64,000 bases of DNA. It comes from Bryopsis sp. KO-2023 (Eukaryota > Chlorophyta > Ulvophyceae > Bryopsidales > Bryopsidaceae). Below are positions 12,135 through 22,021 of the stretch, one piece after another (positions within the stretch are counted from its first letter, which is position 1; every line of letters starts with the position of its first letter). Below the pieces are notes generated by a model, which did no database searches, was not told the DNA's origin, and saw nothing but the letters and a program-made list of their open reading frames with translations. The stretch covers positions 3,906,001 to 3,970,000 of the forward strand of contig BSYQ01000011.1 in assembly GCA_030272585.1 (NCBI GenBank). Reading direction: 5' to 3'. A program made the translations under genes and the position numbers.

Positions 12135-12312
12135 CAGGCATGGAAAAGCCTTGTCAGACACACACTTTCTGGAAAAGGGAAAAGACCTCTAGTGCTCTGA
12201 TCGTTGTGTCTACAACTGTATCGTGTTGCTCAGCCCCACCCTGGTCCACGTCACATCGTGGAGGGAAAATCACAAAGGCCTCGTTCGCCACGTTGCTTTG
12301 TTCAGTTGAAAA

Positions 12313-12905
12313 ATGCAAGGGGCGCCTGAGGCGAAAGACGGCAAAGCAAAGAGGTCCTCCCCCCGCTGCGCTTGGGTGGATGACCCTTTCACAGATGAGC
12401 TCTGCTCCAACTTCTCGCTCCTTGCACTTCCTCAAGTGTTCAGGGTTGGAATATCGGCGTTCCGGAGAATTTTATGGCTCCTTATCTTTGTGGCGGGGTT
12501 CATTGCTTCGGTGGTGTTCACCGTGAAACTGGTGCAAGATTTCCTGGAGTATGAAAGCGCAACTTCGGTGTCCATCGAGGGAGTCGACGCAGACGGCATG
12601 ATTTTTCCAGCAGTCACTGTGTGGAATATCAACCCTGTGCGGGCTGGTGAAGTGAACAGCAGTACAGAAATCTACGAGTCTGTGTGCAGTTTAAAACCCA
12701 ACATCAATGATGAGGTGGTTTTTTCGAGACAAGCTCTGCCCCCAGATTGGACTCTGCCCTGGTGGAAATCAGCTGCCCACCAGTTGAGCGAGATGCTGTT
12801 AGAATGCGAGTTCAATGGCGTTCCTTGCTCAGTGAAAGACTTCGATGTGGCTCTGACACCTTTTCCTCACGTTCGCTGGGGGATAGGCTACACTTTCAAT
12901 TTCCA
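12313..12905 (+). pseudogene. DEG/ENaC (amiloride-sensitive) channel, 5' part, broken by transposon
   Basis: ATG at 12313 opens a frame with the N-terminal half of a degenerin/ENaC-type (ASC family) cation channel: a short cytosolic N-terminus, a first transmembrane segment (ILWLLIFVAGFIASVVFTV, about residues 53-71), then the post-TM1 family signature FPAVTVWNINPVR (usually FPAVTICNLNPFR), an extracellular Cys-bearing region, and GIGYTFNF, matching the GNCYTFN motif. The usual His-Gly pair before TM1 is not obvious. The frame continues into the transposon at 12906 and stops at 12961 after 18 foreign codons. The 3' part is at 25806-26685. Family function: trimeric sodium-permeable channel of the plasma membrane. 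In the present allele the product would be truncated before pore completion. Confidence 0.85.
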
Positions 12906-12935
12906 CACTATGGGAAGTCGCGTTCTGTGCGGGGT
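12906..12935 (+). repeat. Left terminal inverted repeat of CACTA element
   Basis: Begins CACTATGGGAAGTCGCGTTC and ends CTGTGCGGGGT; pairs with 25773-25802 (26/30 identical). Preceded by target duplication CCA at 12903-12905. Its last 12 bases are already one copy of the subterminal motif. Confidence 0.9.
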
Positions 12936-12965
12936 GTTTTTGAAACCCCGTACAGCACTCTGAAA

Positions 12966-13301
12966 CCCGTGCACAAAAACAAAACAACCCCGCACAGCTC
13001 TGTTCCCCGGTTTGGCCGGTTTATGCCCGGGTCCCCATTTTGACCCCGCACAGACCAGAACCCCGCACACAGGACCTGACGTCTTTCCCATTGTGGGACC
13101 CCGCACAGATGAAACATAGCCCCGTACAGTGTGCGGGGTACCCTATCCTCCGTGCGGGGGTGCCGTGCGGGGTGGATATGGAAGACGTCAGGTTCTGTGT
13201 GCGGGGTTCTGGTCTGTGCGGGGTCAAATTGGGACCCCGGACATAAACCGGCCAAACCGGGGAACAGAGCTGTGCGGGGTTTTGTTTTCTCTGTGCACGG
13301 G
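12966..13301. repeat. Long inverted repeat in left subterminal zone
   Basis: Arm 12966-13088 is almost perfectly complementary to arm 13180-13301 (well over 90 percent by eye), separated by a 91-bp spacer. The arms include several CCCCGCACAG copies, a GGTTTGGCCGG stretch and GACGTC. A transcript through it would fold into a ~120-bp hairpin. Confidence 0.85.
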
Positions 13302-13363
13302 TTCCAGTCGTCTGTGCGAATCATGGACCACCCCGCACACGAGGACCAGGCCCCCGCACAACT

Positions 13364-13918
13364 GTGCGGGGTCGCTGTGCGGGGTCAATGTGGGAAGCGT
13401 ATGCGGGCTCCTTGTGTGTGTGCGGGGTGACTGTGCGGGCTCCTTCTGTGTGTGTGCGGGGTGATTATAACAGCCCTGTGCGGGCTCCTTCTGTGTGTGT
13501 GCGGGGTATCTGTGCGGGTTCCTTCTGTGTGTGTGCGGGGTACTTGTGCGGGTTCCTTCTTTGTGTGTGCGGGGTGAGTGTGCGGGCTCCTTCTGTGTGT
13601 GTGCGGGGTGACTGTGCGGGCTCTTTCTGTGTGTGTGCGGGGTGATCATTACAGCCCTGTGCGGGCTCCTTCTGTGTGTGTGCGGGGTGTTTATTACAGC
13701 CCTGTGCGGGCTCCTTCTGTGTGTGTGCGGGGTATCTGTGCGGGTTCCTTCTGTGTGTGTGCGGGGTATCTGTGCGGGTTCCTTCTTTGTGTGTGCGGGG
13801 TGAGTGTGCGGGCTCCTTCTGTGTGTGTGCGGGGTGACTGTGCTGGCTCCTTCTGTGTGTGTGCGGGGTGATTATTACAGCCCTGTGCGGGCTCCTTCTG
13901 TGTGTGTGCGGGGTGATT
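13364..13918 (+). repeat. 34-bp subterminal minisatellite of the CACTA element
   Basis: About 15 direct tandem units. The core is GTGCGGG(C/T)TCCTTCTG followed by TGTGTGTGCGGGGT and a 4-base tail, giving a 34-bp period. Four units carry a longer tail (GATTATTACAGCCCT type), giving 45 bp. A higher-order block is duplicated (about 13,473-13,660 against 13,700-13,880). Each unit holds two copies of the GTGCGGG core. Such arrays bind the transposition proteins in plant CACTA elements. The open frames read through it on both strands are artefacts of the period. Confidence 0.85.
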
Positions 13919-14371
13919 GTAGAAACACAAATGTGCAGATTCATGGTGACAAATTGGTTACAATAAAACAACAATGACAAAACCCCTTTTGAAATGTACA
14001 CCCCATTTTATCATTGAACACTTGTCCATTCCCACTTATTCCAAAACAGAAATAGAAACAAAAAAAATAGCCCAAAACCTTGAACTCTGATCCTGCCATT
14101 CAACCCTGCGCTTGTATTTCAATAATACAGAGCTCGTTGAACATATTATAAATACCCATCTGACCCACTTCTAACCATTTTTTAATTAACCATCGAATCC
14201 CTCACTGCCTGACAGACAAAACCAGCTGTCCAAGGGTTGGAATAAATCAATTGTTTCAAGAAAAGTAAAAGCCACCTCAACATTTTTTCTCTTCTGCCTA
14301 TTTCCATTACTGCAAAAGAAGGTTTTTCCGTTTTTGTCTGGGAAACATTATCAAAGCAATAACAATATCCA
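13919..14371. other. Transposon interior, no gene seen
   Basis: AT-rich DNA between the minisatellite and the captured-gene fragment. No subterminal motif and no exon recognised. Confidence 0.5.
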
Positions 14372-14502
14372 CTGCTGACTGAAAACCCATCCCAGAAGGT
14401 GAACAACATCAGCATGCTTCGAGTCCAGTTCACATTGATGGCTGCAGCAGATCCAGTCACCTGAAAAAAATTCACAAGGATCTGAAGAACAACACCGTAC
14501 AA
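14372..14502 (-). pseudogene. Fragment of GCC2/GCC3-type (ephrin-receptor-like) membrane protein
   Basis: The minus strand encodes LQILVNFFQVTGSAAAINVN followed by WTRSMLMLFTFWDGFSVSS. This matches the membrane-proximal block (K-I-L-L-N-Y-F-Q..., then F-N-V-x-W-P...) of large Cys-rich transmembrane proteins that are common in algae and oomycetes. An acceptor-like TTCTTCAG precedes it at 14482-14489. Only this piece is recognisable, so it reads as a captured exon or gene fragment. It may belong with the exons at 14969-15950. Confidence 0.4.
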
Positions 14503-14968
14503 AAATTCTCAAATGTTTCTGTGGTGTTTTATTTTGTTGTTTTTCATTGAACATTTTTTACAACAATGCTCTGGCCATCTTTTGCTCCAAGAATCAGCGC
14601 TTGCATGTCAGACTGATTTATCAGCATCTGTGAAAGTCTGTTAATGTTTTGTCTTGAAAAAAAAAGCATTACACATCAGCATTCCAAAAACGCACCATGA
14701 AAAAAATCGTCCAAAATTTTGATAATTGGGGCAGAGTGCTGCAACTATTCTTGGGGCAGAGTGCTGCAGCTATTCTGTGTAGAGAATAATTGCTGCAATT
14801 GTTTCACTTATTTTTCGAGGGCTTGCGTTTCCTTTGCCAACCCCCCCCCCCACCCAAAAAGAAAATGGAAAAGTTTTAAGTGAATGAACAACAGAATGAA
14901 ACGTATCAACAAGCTCTCTTTAAGAACTACATATGAACTATAGATGAGTTCTTTTTCATTTCCTCCAC

Positions 14969-15950
14969 CTGAAATATGCGGTGGCGACCAGCCCTGTCGG
15001 GTTTAAATATCTTTTAATATCAACCTCTGCCAACTCTGTGGACCCTGGATTTCCTTGCTTCAATATCGCAACTGCCAAATCGAGAAAAAGAAAAAAAACA
15101 TTGAGGAAAAAAAAGAAAAGTCGCACCACAGCCACCAAGCCAATCAGCAACTTTTCCAGAAAAAAACCATTTTTTTGGGGGGGGGGGGATTTGACACATA
15201 CCGAATTTCCCACCTTGAAAATGTCGGATGGTCTCGATTTCCTGAAATGTGATGCAAAACGAAATGTGAAAACGAAATGTGAAAACGAAATGCCAATTCA
15301 AAACAGAGTCTTCATACATTCCGGAGATCATCGAATCATCGGCATCAGTTTCAGCAGGGGGGGGTGGAACCTCCAGGGGTGGACTTCTCTCTCCTCTCTT
15401 TGTTTTTTGGTGTCTGTAATGCAAAAAGTAGAACAGACTGAACCTTCAAGTTCAACTGTTGCAACATAGACACATGGAGGCAAAGCTGACCAGGTCTACT
15501 TATATATATCTTTTATTTGGAGTGGCTTACAGCCTGTGGAGGTTTGAAGGTGATCAATCTGGGGGAACCAGTTCGACGGCGGTTCGACGGCGGCTCGCAC
15601 CTGAGGTTGGATTTGTACTTGGCCAGTCGCACTTGCGTTTCCATTCCGGCCATCTCCGCATCCCTCCTCCTCCTTCCCTGTTTAAACTCCTCCTCCATCT
15701 ACTTTATCTTTTTCTTCTCCTGTTCAAATGTGCTGCTCGGTGCACCCAACTGCATTCAGCTTCCGATTCCCTTCCGACTGTGACCTCCCCTGGAAGCACC
15801 ATAAAACCACTTGTCACACGAAGTCCACTTTGAATTGTGTACCTTGCAACGGCCATCATAAGAAACCGACGCTGTGAGGTGTCAAGAAGTGATGGGCCCT
15901 GTCGTCGAGTTCTCGTGTTCGGGAGAGAATCTGGTGGCTGGGATCCATAC
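14969..15950 (-). CDS. Possible captured cargo gene, 4 internal exons
   Basis: Minus-strand exons 15950-15785, 15677-15601, 15413-15214 and 15071-14969 have good GT..AG borders and matching phases (0, 2, 1, then out at 2), giving ~181 residues. Features: RFLMMAVARYTIQSGLRVTSG in exon 1; a charged stretch RRRRDAEMAGMETQVRLAKY in exon 2 that may be helical; a Pro-rich acidic segment in exon 3; and GNPGSTELAEVDIKRYLNP in exon 4. Neither a start nor a stop exon is evident. Exon 3 contains a possible short in-frame intron. Because a GCC2-type membrane-protein fragment lies downstream in the same orientation, the set may be a piece of a host gene taken up by the transposon. Identity not recognised. 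Confidence 0.35.
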
Positions 15951-16459
15951 CTGAAACAGTGAAACAATACCTTTCCGCCGACCCCAGCGTGGCGCTCTTC
16001 CAGAAGCCTTCGCTTACCCGATTGTGGCGAACAGAAAAAGTATGAAAACCTTAGTCACGTGTCAAAATGCGCATGTCTGACGACGTCGAATGATGTGACG
16101 GCCGGATTTGACGTCTGCATGGAGTTGACGACAATGAAGGGACGCCCAGTTTTCGTGAAGCGGGGCTTGGGGAAGAGGGATTTTTCCATGGGTATTGTGG
16201 GTCGTTAAGTGGGAGGAGTGGGGTTTGAACTCGGGTCACTTGAGTCCGATAATGTTCCATATTTGTTTCTTCTTCGTGGTTGATCTCCTTACTAATTGGC
16301 TTCATCGATGACTTGCGACTTTAAGTTTATCTGAGTGTTGGCTTCAAGTGTAGCTTCGTGATCGTTATGTTGAAGAACATAGACAAAATGTTACGGCCGT
16401 CGGATTATAACACAAAAAAGGACAAAAATGAAAATAAAGAAAGAACGAAACACCCAACA
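15951..16459. other. Transposon spacer upstream of cargo candidate
   Basis: No firm gene. A minus-strand stretch reading KVFILFLFATIG before a GTAAGC donor near 16,020 could be a signal-like first exon of the cargo gene, but no ATG was found for it. Confidence 0.3.
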
Positions 16460-19400
16460 TCAAACCCCTGTGTAAAAACAATAATATCTCGACTGGCCCT
16501 CCCTCAAACACATCAGCTTCGACAAGGCGTCCTCCAAGAGCACCGGATAACCCTCAAGCTTTCTCCCCCTCGTCTTGAACAAGTTCGTGAGCCTGACCGG
16601 ACGACCCTGCCTGAATCGAGCATCCACGTAGACGAGCTGGTACAGGTCCACCATCGCAACGACCCGAGGGGGACACCGTCCGAACCCAGCATCCCGGACA
16701 GTGTACAAGGCACGGACGTGTCCCCCGTACATCGTCTTCCTGCCCTCGTCGTCCTCGTACTCGACGTAAAGACACGTCGAGTCGTCACCTGGAAAACACA
16801 ACATTTTAAAACAATAGCTCATAGCAGGTAATATACCACTCTTGGGGAGATTCCCTTTACCAAAATTTGAGTGTGCAACACGGTTTAAGGTTAATACCTC
16901 GCTCCGTGGAGGACCACCCAGTCGCAAAAAACTCCTCGCGTCCCTGGATCGTGTCTTGAGTGACCCGGAAAGTCCGGTGGATGGCGTATGGCAGCAGGTC
17001 GCCCACCGTCCACCCCGGAAGAGAGAAGCCCCACCTACGAACACATCAATGGTAGCTTAGTGCATCGTCCCGTTTGGAATCAATCAATTATAACTCAACA
17101 AGCTTCTGCGGAATCACGTACGTCCTAATCGCCTCCCGAATGGCGTCCACGAATGTCCGAATGTCCGATGCCGATACAGGTCGAGGGAGGAAGGAAAACG
17201 TGTACTCCAGGGTGGTGATGGTGTCCAACGGCTTCCTCGGCGGGGGAGTAATGATAGCGTCCACCACACTTTGCTCGTCTTGCGAAAGCATGTTTGCGTT
17301 TGCCCTCAACGCCCTTTAAAACCACAAATCGAATCGTTCAACACTTTGAAAACATAAAGAAAGGAATAGTACAAACATGTTTATCTGCTTTTCTTGGGTT
17401 CTCTTAGTTTGAGCATACGAAAGTGTTGGAGACTTGGCTGTAGTTCTCACATGTCGGAGAGAACATCGTTTGCAATCATTTCTCCCGCACATCTCTTGAC
17501 ACGTCCCGCGGAAACACGCTTGATGTGTCCAACCGCTCGCTCGACCCACGACTCCCCCGAACGTGAAATCGCCCCACGTACGCTCTCTTGCCGATAACCC
17601 ACACAAATGATTTTGTGCAGGTTAAAGGTACACATCCCCGCCCCAAAAAGGGTTTGGACGTTCCTGTAAACGTGAAAATTAAGACGTGAATATTGTTCAC
17701 TGAATAATCGTCGCCTTTGTATTGTCGCAATCGAAAGAACAAGGAAAACCTCATGACAGTAAACGAAATCGCCAATGTTTTCACCCGCACAACGTCGCTC
17801 ACCGAGCATACTGGTACATCGTGTCCCGAATCACACGGCCTCTCTCGATGCAGTCATCCATGGTAGCTCCAGCCATGGCTCGGTGGGAGGTATAGTGGGT
17901 GGCGGCAGTGCAGAGCTGGTCCCACGCCACGAACTCGTCTCTATGCAGGCAGGAATGGAACACGAAAGCCCCATAACTCCTACACGTACAGCGTACATGA
18001 AAGTGAGACCTTTGGTATTCCTGTTTCGTTTCAGACACATTTTGCTTTCTTATTGAAGAATTAACTCACCGAACCAGCAACGCGTAATCGTACATCGTGT
18101 GCTGTTTCCTGTCAGCACAGATGTCGATCACCAGACCCCCAAAGTCTGTCGGGAGTCGGACGCCGGCAAGTGCCCTCCGGTACTGGGCAAGGTCTGCACG
18201 CCGCGAAGCTCCAAGGAGACGGCTCCGGATCTTGGCAATCACACATATGTTACTATCGATACACACTGTAAAACCCATTGGGATCGGATGGGGCGGTTTA
18301 GTCACACATGTGGATCGCGCAAGTCAAAGCGCCGCTTGGCTGAGGGATGTTAGTCGAGTTTGAGTTTGTGTATTTAGGAAGTGAGTGGGGAACAACTTTA
18401 CTCTATAAAAACTGTGGTTTCAACAACACAATTAATAGCCTTTTGCATTCATAATATATATCAAACATAAGCAAGAGAAACACACATACCTCGTATAAGA
18501 AGTCTTTGACGAGGCCAAAGAGCATCAAATGAGAGGCCCCCACGACCTTCAGTACTTCCGGTGCGAAGTACGGAAGGTCGTGGAGAACCGATCGTCCGCG
18601 GACATGCGCAGCGACGGGGTCCAAGGCAGACGTGTCCGCGAGCGCTGCAAAGTGCAGATACTCCTCACGTGTCCTGTGCGTGTCACGATCGATGGGCGTC
18701 CAGTTGGGGTCCTATAAAAACACCAAATAGGATCAAATTACCGAGAAATTCCTGACTTAAAAAAAAACATGAGATCACTTTATGCAAAGAAGAGAGAATA
18801 ACAAAGAAGTCGCAAAAACAATAATAAAAAAAAGGACAACAAGGACACACCTGCCCCGGCCGGAGTGTCAGAAGCTCGCTCATGTCCTCCTCGGAACGCC
18901 TGGTTGGCGCAAGATACCCCATGTACCTACATGAATGACGAACACGTCAGTTTCCACGTAACTGTGTATCAGGTTCACCAAGGCAACTGGATCAACATCA
19001 CGTATCTTCACACCTGTGAGTAGTGACCCCGGAGCGAGTGGTGACGACGCTCGTAGTCCCATGACAGTCAGGACAGGCGTTGCGTCCAGTGTGACCGCGT
19101 GCTAACTCGACTTTCGCAAGCCAAGGAGTATCACCGGTCACACTGGACAGCAACGCCCAGTGCTCCACACTGTCAGAACGCGTCAAGGGTCCAACGGATC
19201 CGGTGGCGGGGGGCGACCATCCCCTCAACCTCATCCCCGGCCCACCAGGTATGAGCTTCAGGAAGTCCTGCACAATCAACCGCAGGACTCCCTGTAAGCT
19301 CTCGGGCTCCTTTGGACCGGGGATGAGGGCAATGGGGTAGTGGTTCTCCACCTGCATCCGGACGGAGTCATGGAGGTCGTCTGAAAAAATTCGAACACAC

Positions 19401-21239
19401 GTTAAAACTTTCAGTACACCATTGTTTTTTCACATCAATCACCTCAATAGGAACGAGAAACAACCAATATATACATATATATCAGCTCACCACATCTGAT
19501 AAAGAAGGCGCCGATCGAGTAATTGCGGCGCCTCCCTGTCCCCAGGCCGAAATAGTCACCACCGACCTCATAGAGGCCGGTGGTGATATCCTGAAGATCC
19601 ACCCCGTCGGGAAGCAAATCTCCCAATATCTGCATGACAGGGGTGGACTTCACCGAGAAGGATCTCATCGCGGCGTGAATCCTCGCCTCGCAAAATGCAT
19701 AGCTACCATGCATGATGCGAAGGACGGACTTCACGCCGAAGTAGAAGATCCTTCTCACCGGCGTGAGGACGGTCCCGGAGAGATGGAACAAAGGAAGGCC
19801 ACACTCGCAAACGCTCTGGGGAGTGGCGGTGGTCCTGAAGAGTAACATCGATTAAGAACAACAAAGAATTCAATATGGCAACTCTTTCCATACTAGGGAT
19901 CCGACACCGGAGACCGACTGTTCCGATCCCCGATCAGATCACGGAAAACCGTTGCAATGGCACACAATTCTAACCCTAAACTCGTGAGAACCTATTAAGA
20001 TTCGAACATACAACCTCTAAGACTATAACCATACACTCTAATACTCTAAGCCACCGCACCACGATGGTTTAGTGTGGGTTAAAACAGGTTAAAACGGGTT
20101 CCACACATCTCATGTACGAAGACAAAACCAAACCCAAGGGAACAGAGTAGGATTCGAACACCGTCCCACACGGTGTCAAGACATACTACGCTAAGCACTA
20201 AGCCAAGCGGAACGCGTTAGAATCTTGGGTGTTGCAATCATATGCCTTAATCTTTTAGCAATTCCGTAAAATTAAAATTAAACAGTGTTACAAAATAACT
20301 TAACATCGGTGAAGTATCGTGGCTTAGGGTGCTCCACCGATAAGGTGAATAACCTTAGGCGGTGTGGTCGAGGGTTCGATTCCCCCAGAGCACAATTTGT
20401 GTGTGTGCTGAGTGTTTGTGACTTATCCCATAAGTTATAACGCTAAAGGGGATTAGGGAGCGTTTAGATTGAAAGATATCGTGTTCGCCTGGTCCGCGTT
20501 GTTAGAATGCATGACTGTAGCTTAGTTGGTGGTGGGTTCGAGTCCCCTTACGCTCTGAACTCTGTGGGTTCACTTTTTTATCCTTTTTTTCTTTGTTATT
20601 TTCCTGCTGTAGCCTGACCCGGCACAACAGCCAATATACCCCGCACAGGGCTTTGTTTACCCCGCACAGAGGACTCCTAGCCCACAAACACATTTGACTA
20701 CTTTTCCAGCTTGACCCCGCACAGGGACCATAGTACCCCGCACAGGGATGCTTTCACGCCGCACAGAGTATCCTCTCACCTGTTCTCCTTGTAGGCTCGG
20801 CAACCCTTCTGACACATCAGGTAAGTCTGCTTCTTCAGGTGGCGCACCTTCATCATCCCCTTGAACGATGCGAAAGTCGTCGGTAAGGAGTTGGGCTTCG
20901 GAAGTACCGCGGCCATCAACCTCAGCAGGGTCTCGAATGTCTCCCGTGTCATCCCCGATTGGACTTTCAAATGCCAAAGGACCAACATCACCTGAAACAG
21001 AAGGTTAGAAGGGTTAGAAGAGCAATGAGAAGGGAAAAAGGTAAAATGACTTCTGTGCGGGGTTTCTGGTTGCCTGTGAAGGGGTCCCAGGTTATCTGTG
21101 CGGGGCTGTCAATCAACCCCGCACAGAAGTCACAATGCGTCGCACACGTACCTGGACCAGGGACATGCTGCATGTGGCGTACAGGGGCTGCCTGAGGGCG
21201 GCGTTTCCCTGTACGTCAAACTCCTCCTCCTCGTCCTCC

Positions 21240-21274
<35 letters not shown>

Positions 21275-21281
21275 CTCCTCC

Positions 21282-21316
<35 letters not shown>

Positions 21317-21317
21317 C

Positions 21318-21352
<35 letters not shown>

Positions 21353-21827
21353 CTCTTCATCCCCCTCCTCAACATGTTCATCAGCAAAATCATCAGGAAT
21401 GTCATCAACAAAGCCGTCTTCGAAAAGAGGCGCATCCCCATCCTGTGCGTGCACCACGGATGGTCCTGCGGGGTCCACCGCAATCTGTACGGGCACCACG
21501 GATGTTCCTGTGGGGTCCACCGTGTTCTGTGCGGGGTCCACCTGGTTCTGTGCCGGGTCTGTGCCGCCGTCACGCGCTGTCGGGACACCGCACGCGCGTC
21601 AGGTGTGGAAAGGAAGCGAAAAAAACATATTTCCAAGGTTATGACTTACCTGCAGCGATCTCGAGCAGCTCCCTTTCAAGGCGATCCTTGTTCGGGCAAG
21701 TTCCACCGTCGCGCTTATGTCTCTTCCAGGAAGTGTCGCTGCCGATTCGCTGTCCACATGCTGGGCAGCAGGGGTCTTCACTTTGCAGGTGTCTCTTCAA
21801 GGCGTTGTAGCTCACGGGGTTGGGCAT
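16460..21827 (-). CDS. TNP2-type CACTA transposase, 13 exons
   Basis: Exons (minus): 21827-21650, 21558-21152, 20991-20780, 19834-19491, 19380-19014, 18926-18851, 18711-18490, 18230-18070, 17979-17803, 17663-17451, 17313-17122, 17034-16898, 16788-16460. Phases agree throughout, giving 1004 residues. Order: a C2HC zinc-finger-like start (CCPACGQ...WKRHKRDGGTC, residues 20-43); PAQ repeats; a run of over 40 Glu; the TNP2 N-terminal block (LLRLMAAVLPKPNSLPTTF); LPDGVDLQD, which may hold a catalytic Asp; ALIPGPKEPESL (family form LIPGPKxP) and NACPDCHG; then SVLHDLPYFAPEVLKV and the C-terminal blocks. TNP2/TnpD-type enzymes cut CACTA ends and join them to target DNA. Intron 3 (945 bp) holds tRNA-like sequences. 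ATG 21827 is the only one in the first exon frame. Intact, so possibly active. Confidence 0.85.
19945..20560. repeat. Cluster of tRNA-like sequences in transposase intron 3
   Basis: Four segments with pol III-type boxes. On the minus strand near 19,990-20,070 and 20,140-20,225, a TGGCTTAG A-box precedes a GTTCGAATC B-box. On the plus strand, 20,322-20,395 has TGGCTTAGGGTG then GGTTCGATTCCC. On the plus strand, 20,518-20,545 has TAGCTTAGTTGG followed almost at once by GGGTTCGAGTCCCC, so the anticodon arm seems to be missing. Acceptor stems pair poorly, so these are tRNA-derived or tRNA-mimicking pieces rather than proven tRNAs. Confidence 0.45.
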
Positions 21828-22021
21828 CTTTAACGCTAACGGCAAGGAAACAACAGGTGAGACGGAATGGGACAGAAACTAAAGCAGCCCACATTACGCA
21901 AGTCACACTAATTAGTTTATAAATAATGTAACCCACCCCTGGCGCTTCATGCGGGGCAATCGAGCTCGAGAACCCTGGTGAACTCGGTGTGTGCGGCCTA
22001 CCTTTCTATCGTTTTGCAAAT
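21828..22021. promoter_or_regulatory. Divergent promoter region between the two transposon genes
   Basis: 194 bp separate the transposase ATG (minus, 21827) from the first ATG of the second gene (plus, 22022). An AT-rich stretch TTTATAAATAATG near 21,919 could be a core promoter. The subterminal motif is absent from it, unlike the flanking introns. Confidence 0.45.

Noticed and set aside
13364-13918. CRISPR-like array
   Set aside because: Units are contiguous without unique spacers and sit in a eukaryotic transposon end; it is a minisatellite.
13224-14001. Open frames of His-Thr-Gln-Lys-Glu-Pro repeats on both strands
   Set aside because: They exist only because the 34- and 45-bp repeat periods keep several frames open.
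20315-20395. Functional tRNA gene
   Set aside because: A and B boxes are good but the acceptor strands do not pair in a standard cloverleaf, so listed only as tRNA-like.
21135-21922. Plus-strand frames of poly-Ser or poly-Leu
   Set aside because: They are the complement of the Glu-coding tract in transposase exon 2 and have no splice or motif support.
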